Shown piece after piece: positions 19,837-24,398 of a stretch of DNA of 24,398 nucleotides; within the stretch, counting starts at the first letter, position 1; each line of letters opens with the position of its first letter. Origin of the DNA: a virus. The position numbers and the translations under genes are program-made. The notes under the pieces are model-generated. The model made no database searches. It was not told where the DNA came from and worked only from the letters and a program-made list of their open reading frames with translations. The stretch is from positions 1 to 24,398 of IMG/VR virus record IMGVR_UViG_3300031658_000120; one strand, given 5' to 3'.

Positions 19837-20454
19837 TTATTTATTTAATTTGTTTAGTACTCTATCTAGTGTTGTTGTAAATTGTCCTTTACCAAATTGC
19901 ACTTGTGTTTTTTGTGCAGTCTTTGCTTCTGGATTGTGTCTTATTGGTTTGCTTGAAGCAGACATCTCTTCTTTTTTCTTTTCGTCTTTTTCTTTGTCCT
20001 CGTATTTTTTCATATCTCCAAACTTCTTTTTAAGTTCTTCAATCTCAGATTTTACTTCTTCAATTACTGGAGAAATAACATCAACAACGGCTTCTATAAT
20101 TGCCTCAATTTCTGTAGCAACCTCTGCTGGTACTTCTGTTTCGATTGTTTCGTCTAGGTCTTCTGTTTCTTCTTTTTCTGATTCAGCCTCTTCTTTTGCT
20201 GGCACATCGTCTGAAACATCTCTAAGGTCTGCAATTACACCCTCTTCTTCAACAACTAAAAGTCTGCCGTCTTCGAGTATGTATTCTCCTACTGGCATAG
20301 CAACCTTTTCATCGTCTGTCATAATAAACACTTCATTACCTTTAGAAAACTCATCTGCACTAATTGTAGTGCCGTTCTCTAAATTTTGCTCTTCAAGTTT
20401 TACCTTCAAGTTTAAAAGTGTTCTAATTTCATTTAGCATTTTTGTATTTTTCAT
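19837..20454 (-). CDS. Scaffold-like acidic coiled-coil protein
   Basis: The 205-residue protein has a beta-like front (KVAMPVGEYILEDGRLLVVE), a long acidic/Ala-rich segment (ESEKEETEDLDETIETEV and PAEVATEIEAIIEAVVDVI), a lysine-rich coiled-coil (VKSEIEELKKKFGDMKKYE) and a basic end (TLDRVLNKLNK). Acidic, helical, charged and placed directly before the capsid gene, it fits a scaffolding protein that guides shell assembly. Its basic C-terminus would contact the capsid. A late-promoter-like element ends at its ATG. It is not similar to known scaffolds by sequence that I can name. Confidence 0.68.
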   Translation of the reverse strand: MKNTKMLNEIRTLLNLKVKLEEQNLENGTTISADEFSKGNEVFIMTDDEKVAMPVGEYILEDGRLLVVEEEGVIADLRDVSDDVPAKEEAESEKEETEDLDETIETEVPAEVATEIEAIIEAVVDVISPVIEEVKSEIEELKKKFGDMKKYEDKEKDEKKKEEMSASSKPIRHNPEAKTAQKTQVQFGKGQFTTTLDRVLNKLNK

Positions 20455-20488
20455 ATATATATAACGATTATTAATTTATTATTTACGT
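20452..20488 (-). promoter_or_regulatory. Late-promoter-like element, copy 2 (scaffold-capsid unit)
   Basis: GTAAATA (20486-20480), 12 bases, then TCGTTATATATATATG (20467-20452), the last three bases being the scaffold start codon. It is identical in core and spacing to the other two copies. It lies after the 53-aa gene, so it starts the scaffold and capsid transcript. Confidence 0.77.
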
Positions 20489-20493
20489 TTTCA

Positions 20494-20655
20494 TTATGTT
20501 TTTGTTATTACTCCGATGCCTTGCGCTATCATCGAGCCGTCACAACATTCGCTTGAATAGGTGTCTTTATCTGCGCATAGACAACCTCTGCCACCTCCGT
20601 CTGGAGATGTTCGGCTGGGTATAAAAGTTTTATTATTTTTGTTATTCCTTTGCAT
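20494..20655 (-). CDS. 53-aa Cys-rich protein with CLC...CCDGS motif
   Basis: The ORF starts with ATG at 20655, overlapping the stop of the 147-aa gene as TAATG, and fills a gap that would otherwise be empty. The protein reads GGGRGCLCADKDTYSSECCD followed by GSMIAQGIGVI. The C-x-C-x9-CC-D-G then A-Q-G-I-G pattern recurs from memory in short virion-region ORFs of Bacteroidetes phages. Four cysteines could bind zinc or form disulfides. It may be a small decoration or assembly protein; the function is unknown. Confidence 0.75.
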   Translation of the reverse strand: MQRNNKNNKTFIPSRTSPDGGGRGCLCADKDTYSSECCDGSMIAQGIGVITKT

Positions 20656-21098
20656 TACATTGATGCTATTTTATCTGCACTTTCTTTTTCGCCTCTATAA
20701 TTTTCTACAAACATTCTCACTTCATCTTCAAAATTTTTAATATCTTCAAATTGACTTTCTAACTCTGAAAATTCTTTTACTGTATTAGGGTCTACTCCTA
20801 AAGCTTCTGCGTTTGTAGCAAAGTCATCTAAAATTTCCTTAACAGTTTCAGAAGCATTAGAATCATAAAAGTCAGCTACTATTGAATCATATTCTTCTAC
20901 AAAAGCATCTGCGCTAATTTTTGCTTCATCTAAATAACTTTCAAAGAGTCTTGCAGAATTTATTGCATTAGATAGTTCATCAAGGTTTTGCCTATTTATT
21001 CCTAAAAAATTGGTTGCATATTTAATCTCTTCTACAGAGCTAAGACTTGTTTTTTGGTTTGGTAATTTATTGTAAACTGTATTTAATCTTGTTTTCAT
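20655..21098 (-). CDS. Helical protein upstream of scaffold (147 aa)
   Basis: The protein is acidic and predominantly helical: QNLDELSNAINSARLFESYL, DAFVEEYDSIVADFY, TVKEILDDFATNAEALGV, and ESQFEDIKNFEDEVRMFVEN. It has no recognised domain. Its position between the prohead protease and the scaffold-like gene suggests a head-assembly role, perhaps a second scaffold subunit or a protease partner. It starts six bases after the protease gene and is coupled to the 53-aa gene. Confidence 0.7.
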   Translation of the reverse strand: MKTRLNTVYNKLPNQKTSLSSVEEIKYATNFLGINRQNLDELSNAINSARLFESYLDEAKISADAFVEEYDSIVADFYDSNASETVKEILDDFATNAEALGVDPNTVKEFSELESQFEDIKNFEDEVRMFVENYRGEKESADKIASM

Positions 21099-21104
21099 AG
21101 TTGT

Positions 21105-21689
21105 TTATTTTATTATTTGTTTAATTTGACTTAGTAGTTGTTCAGCCATATCTTCGCTGATTTTATCTTTTGGTGCTTCCATTTTATCTGCAAAGTAGCC
21201 CTCGATTGAAAAGCCTTTTACTTTTTTAGTTTTTACAAACTCATTCCAAACCTCATCGTTATTCACTTTAACAGACCCCATCCAAGTTCCCAAAGGTACG
21301 TCCAATCCGTATAATGCAGACTTGTCTTTTTCTTTATCTTCTACTAGCCAGCTTTCAACTAAGGTTAAACCATTAAGTACCTCTGAGTGTTCTAAGGTAG
21401 AGTTGCTTTGATTGCCGTTCTGTAAAAATAGTTGTGATGCCTTACATATCGTTTCTTTGGAGAAATAAATGTAATACTCACCCTCTTCGCCTTGTCTATA
21501 TATTGGTTTATTAGGTATCAATAATGCCCCCATTAAGATTTTTTTCTCTTTGTCAACCTCTGCGAGTTTTATCTCTTGGTTTTTTAAAGCTACAAAATCA
21601 CTCTCTATTGCTGGACTTTCAACTATTGATATTGCTTCAACACCAGTTTCAAAATCCTCTTCATCTAAAATTAGTTCAATAATTTTCAT
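21105..21689 (-). CDS. Prohead serine protease, XkdF-like
   Basis: The 194-residue protein matches the XkdF-like protease group that matures proheads. It has an ETGVEAISIVESPAIESDFV strand region, ILMGALLIPNKPIYR, the catalytic-type His in TLEHSEVLNG (His101), and the nucleophile region VKGFSIEGYF (Ser161). VESWLVEDKEK and LGTWMGSVKV lie between them. The C-terminal helix (SEDMAEQLLSQIKQIIK) could bind scaffold. A late-promoter-like element ends at its ATG. It lies upstream of scaffold and capsid genes, its usual partners. Confidence 0.85.
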   Translation of the reverse strand: MKIIELILDEEDFETGVEAISIVESPAIESDFVALKNQEIKLAEVDKEKKILMGALLIPNKPIYRQGEEGEYYIYFSKETICKASQLFLQNGNQSNSTLEHSEVLNGLTLVESWLVEDKEKDKSALYGLDVPLGTWMGSVKVNNDEVWNEFVKTKKVKGFSIEGYFADKMEAPKDKISEDMAEQLLSQIKQIIK

Positions 21690-21723
21690 ATATATATAAC
21701 GACTTTTTTAATTGTATTTACGT
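21687..21723 (-). promoter_or_regulatory. Late-promoter-like element, copy 3 (protease unit)
   Basis: GTAAATA (21721-21715), 12 bases, then TCGTTATATATATATG (21702-21687), the last three bases being the protease start codon. It fits in the 42-base gap after the tape-measure gene. Core and spacing equal those of the two other copies. Confidence 0.77.
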
Positions 21724-21731
21724 TTTGATGC

Positions 21732-23453
21732 TTAAATACTTGCACCCTCTATAATATTTCTGTCTAATTCTTGTGCAGTGGTTATATCCCCACTTACAAC
21801 GTATGCCCTTGCTGGTCTTTCTGACTGCCCACCTATTGCATCTGCTAGCTGGTCTGTTCCACTCGCTCCTACTACGTTAAAGGCTGGGGCTTGTGAGCCA
21901 CCACCATTAGATGGCGAACTTGGACTTCCACCACCGCTATTAAAAGTTGTTTTAGCTATCGCTGCAATACTAGCTGCACCGGAGCCTAATGCTAAAGCCA
22001 ACGATGCAATTCCTATTGGATTTGGAGCTGCAAGTAGTCCTATTGGAGCTTGTGCTAAACTTGAAATTACCGCTTGTGAAGCATTAACTACCGCCATAGC
22101 TAAATTCATTTTCTTTTGTGCCTTAAATTGTCTTTTTGCTCTTTGTTCTTTTGACTTTTCATCTTGCGCTCCCTCTTGATTTTCTCTTGCAAATCTAGCT
22201 TTCTGCATACCAGCAATAGTGCTTAAGGCTTGAGCAGCCATATCTGCTATTTGTGAATATAGCGCAAATTTTCTATCCCTTTCGTCTTTGTCATCTTGTA
22301 TATCTTTTGCGTCTTGTTCGTCTTTTGTAAGTTTCGCTGCATCTGCATATTTTTTCTTTATTGCAGCTAATTCTGCTTCTTGTGCATCTGTTAAAACAGC
22401 TGTTTCCTCACCATATTCTTCAGCAGCATCTATTAGCGAAAAATACTTTGCACGTACAAGATTTTCCTCTTGAATTTGTTTGTCTAGTAATGAATCTAAG
22501 TAAGCATTTTCTAATTTTTCAATTTCTTCAAGAGTCTTTCTTTTTTGTTCTACCTCTGGGTCAACCTCTACCTTTTCTGTTTTTGTAGTTTTCTCATTTG
22601 CTTTCTTTTTTCTTTCTTGTTCTTTAAGTATAAAACCAGCTCTAGTGTTTTCGAGTTTTCTAAGTGACTCTTCTGTAGCTTTTATCGTTTCATCTCCTTT
22701 TTTAGCAACTTCATCGGGGTCAAATAACAATGATGAGGTCATATCTAAAAACCCTTCTGTTAAATTTGTGCCCTCTTCTAAAATTCCAAGTTTTGCTAAA
22801 CTGTTTGTAATACCATCTATTAGACCTAGTAAAACAACTATTGGAGATGTTAAAAAAGCAATAATTCCAGTAGCTATTTTTTTGTTTCGTTCCGCTGCCT
22901 CAACTTGGGCTTTTTTCTGCGACTTTTGTTGTTCTAATAAAATTTTACTATTAGCTATTGATTCGTCTGTTACTGCCATTTTCATAGCCAGTATCTCTTT
23001 TTCAGTCTTACCTTGTAACCTTAAAGTATTTTCCGTTTGGCCAATTATGTCAAGTTGTTCTTGATTAGCTGCTAGCGAATCTTCGGTTGCTTTTAGTTGC
23101 TTTGCTTGTTCACTACCTACTCCATCTACAAGACCCGAGATTTCGTCCCAGTATTCTACAATTAAAGCAAGCGCGACAACCGCTAAACCAATACCGCTAG
23201 ATATTAATGCGGTCTTCATAGCCTTACCACTTAACTTCGCAGCCTTTGCTACCGCTGCAAGTTTAGAGGCAATACCTCCAGTCTTTTTGTCTAATCCACC
23301 TAAGGCTGCACTACCTATCTGTTCCATACCAGACAGTTCTTTTTTAGTCTTTTTTACAGACTTTCCAGTTCTTTTAACTGCCTCATCTACTTTATTTATG
23401 TTTGCCTCTGCCTTGCTGGTTTTAGCAACTAATTCAAATTCAGCCTTTTGCAT
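21732..23453 (-). CDS. Tape measure protein
   Basis: The 573-residue protein has an N-terminal basic coiled-coil segment, a hydrophobic stretch about 81-100 (TALISSGIGLAVVALALIVE) and a second about 193-216 (IATGIIAFLTSPIVVLLGL). A long charged helix region follows, then an Ala-rich hydrophobic area (NASQAVISSLAQAPIGLLAA) and a C-terminus ARAYVVSGDITTAQELDRNI. That ending is typical of Bacteroidetes tape measures. It sets tail length; at about 1.5 Angstrom per residue it would give a tail near 85 nm, assuming the usual rule. It is short for the class. It is preceded by a 48-aa gene that overlaps its start by 14 bases. Confidence 0.85.
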   Translation of the reverse strand: MQKAEFELVAKTSKAEANINKVDEAVKRTGKSVKKTKKELSGMEQIGSAALGGLDKKTGGIASKLAAVAKAAKLSGKAMKTALISSGIGLAVVALALIVEYWDEISGLVDGVGSEQAKQLKATEDSLAANQEQLDIIGQTENTLRLQGKTEKEILAMKMAVTDESIANSKILLEQQKSQKKAQVEAAERNKKIATGIIAFLTSPIVVLLGLIDGITNSLAKLGILEEGTNLTEGFLDMTSSLLFDPDEVAKKGDETIKATEESLRKLENTRAGFILKEQERKKKANEKTTKTEKVEVDPEVEQKRKTLEEIEKLENAYLDSLLDKQIQEENLVRAKYFSLIDAAEEYGEETAVLTDAQEAELAAIKKKYADAAKLTKDEQDAKDIQDDKDERDRKFALYSQIADMAAQALSTIAGMQKARFARENQEGAQDEKSKEQRAKRQFKAQKKMNLAMAVVNASQAVISSLAQAPIGLLAAPNPIGIASLALALGSGAASIAAIAKTTFNSGGGSPSSPSNGGGSQAPAFNVVGASGTDQLADAIGGQSERPARAYVVSGDITTAQELDRNIIEGASI

Positions 23454-23586
23454 ATCTTAAATCTCTTTTAATTTGTTTGTAACCCTCTTTAAAGGTTTCT
23501 GCTAATTTATATTTGCCTTTTGCAATACGTATTAATTCTGTATCATCTTCTACTAATGGCAATAAGTCTAAAATATCTTTTATCAT
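23440..23586 (-). CDS. 48-aa small protein between baseplate and tape-measure genes
   Basis: The ORF starts with ATG at 23586, overlapping the previous stop as ATGA, and stops 14 bases inside the tape-measure gene. The peptide (KDILDLLPLVEDDTELIRIA and KYKLAETFKEGYKQIKRDLR) is helical with a basic end. Its position, just before the tape measure, resembles that of tail-assembly chaperone genes, but it is far too short to be one by itself and no frameshift partner is seen. Function is unknown. Confidence 0.65.
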   Translation of the reverse strand: MIKDILDLLPLVEDDTELIRIAKGKYKLAETFKEGYKQIKRDLRYAKG

Positions 23587-24398
23587 AATATTATATTGTT
23601 TAGTAATTCAAACTCAGTTTTACCAGTTGTTAGATCTGTTTTTAATGAGTTGATTTTATATGTCTGTTGATTCATTTCTATTAAATCGTTAAGCTGCAAG
23701 TTGTAATATATCTTCATAGGTAAATATGCGGTAACTTTTTTAAGCCTCATACTATTGTTAAACACCCCTTGTATATATTTTTTATACTCAGTTTCAAATA
23801 ACGTGTCCGTGAATTCGTTAGCTCCAGAGTTTGGCTCATTAGCTAGGTACTCATTTAATTCATTTTGAAAATTTATATTATGCTTATTTATAGCTGGGTC
23901 AAGAGTAAAACTATTTGACGGTATTATATAGTCTGTTATAGTTGTACCACTATTTACAAAAGCAGTATCTAATATTCTTATTGGAGTTGCGTTTTGCTGA
24001 ACAATTCCATAAAACAATAAGGGTTGACCGATATATGCTTGCTGGTTTTCATTAACAGAAAAACCCCATTGTATCTCTGTTGAAGAGGCTGGTACAATTA
24101 GTGGGTTTGCGTTATATAATCTTTCATACATCATATGCTCAAAAGGTAACTCTATTTTATATGGCTCACTAGGTGCATCAAAAATATCTCCATCTAAGGT
24201 AAATGACATAGACCCCCAGCCAGTATTATTTATTTGTTCAAATTGCTTCGCTAAAATAGTACCCAAACCTTTGTAGCTAAAGTTTACTTTACTAAATGGT
24301 AATGCCACGTCAGTAGTCGATTTTGTAGTGTCTAGGTATTTATCAATGTTATAAACCTTTGTGCTATCTGCGTAGTATTCATCTAACGACTTAATTAC
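23583..24398 (-). CDS. Tail/baseplate-type protein, 5' end cut by window edge
   Basis: The frame is open from the right window edge down to the TGA at 23583. A GTG at 24308 is only an internal codon: before it the frame reads SLDEYYADSTKVYNIDKYLD with no stop, so the true start lies outside. The visible 271 residues are beta-rich, with FSKVNFSYKGLGTILAKQFE and a C-terminal KTDLTTGKTEFELLN strand. That pattern fits baseplate or tail-tip hub proteins of Bacteroidetes phages in which such a strand closes a domain. The N-terminal domains are unknown. It shares an ATGA overlap with the 48-aa gene. Confidence 0.7.
   Translation of the reverse strand, partial: VIKSLDEYYADSTKVYNIDKYLDTTKSTTDVALPFSKVNFSYKGLGTILAKQFEQINNTGWGSMSFTLDGDIFDAPSEPYKIELPFEHMMYERLYNANPLIVPASSTEIQWGFSVNENQQAYIGQPLLFYGIVQQNATPIRILDTAFVNSGTTITDYIIPSNSFTLDPAINKHNINFQNELNEYLANEPNSGANEFTDTLFETEYKKYIQGVFNNSMRLKKVTAYLPMKIYYNLQLNDLIEMNQQTYKINSLKTDLTTGKTEFELLNNIIL

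Noticed and set aside
19802-20464. Plus-strand 220-aa Ser/Phe-rich frame opposite the scaffold-like gene
   Set aside because: It mirrors the Glu/Lys-rich scaffold sequence; such composition routinely gives Ser/Phe-rich antisense frames. No promoter or start signal supports it.
1-24398. CRISPR array, integrase, transposase or attachment site
   Set aside because: None was found on either strand by reading; no spaced repeats, recombinase motifs or tRNA-linked repeats are visible.

Overview
The window is a 24.4 kb piece of a tailed-phage (or prophage) genome. Virtually every base is coding, and all supported genes lie on the minus strand, so transcription runs from right to left. It carries a terminase pair, portal, major capsid protein, prohead protease, tape measure, M15 endolysin and holin. 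The DNA is AT-rich. Three intergenic gaps carry a promoter with the Bacteroidetes signature (TTTG, 20 bp, TAnnTTT), and Shine-Dalgarno sequences are mostly absent. Several small-protein families look like those of flavobacterial phages. The best guess is a siphovirus-like phage of a Flavobacteriia-type host. Whether it is lytic or integrated cannot be told, because no integrase or att site was seen.

Layout in transcription order. (1) 24398-13080, late genes: baseplate-like protein (cut by the window edge), a 48-aa gene, tape measure, XkdF-like prohead protease, a coiled-coil protein, a Cys-rich 53-aa protein, scaffold-like protein, major capsid, tail-tube candidate, a 129-aa virion protein, a portal fused to extra domains, connector candidate, a tiny basic ORF, adhesin/fibre-like protein, and the lysis trio (M15 peptidase, one-TM protein, holin). 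Head and tail genes appear in reverse of the usual portal-capsid-tail-tape measure order. (2) 12937-12427: a 42-aa gene and a NinG-like nuclease, closed by a terminator. (3) 12342-8273: promoter P3 and a recombination/replication operon with a ssDNA-annealing-like protein, SSB-like protein, RecA-fold ATPase, sigma-like factor and two PD-(D/E)XK nucleases. (4) 8268-904: promoter P2, a structured RNA ending in a terminator, then 15 tightly coupled genes: small proteins, FEN-type exonuclease, DnaA-domain-IV-like protein, a ParB/GNAT/glycosyltransferase/PAPS-reductase/ParB cassette, TerS and TerL. (5) 899-1: promoter P1 and five small genes, the last cut by the window edge.

Regulation. P1, P2 and P3 are near copies of one host-type promoter. 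Three late genes (129-aa virion protein, scaffold, protease) share a different bipartite element, GTAAATA-N12-TCGTTATATATATATG, whose last three bases are the start codon. This looks like a phage-specific late promoter, and the sigma-like protein at 9432-9938 is the obvious candidate to read it. Terminators after the capsid and tail-tube genes, and hairpins inside the early operons, may tune the amounts of each product.

The most interesting points are the late-promoter family, the RNA at 8110-8220, and the IbrA/IbrB-like cassette next to the terminase. Ten short genes between 25 and 59 codons were found by reading gaps and overlaps, supported mainly by stop/start overlaps (ATGA, TAATG) with their neighbours, plus further short ones near the window edges.
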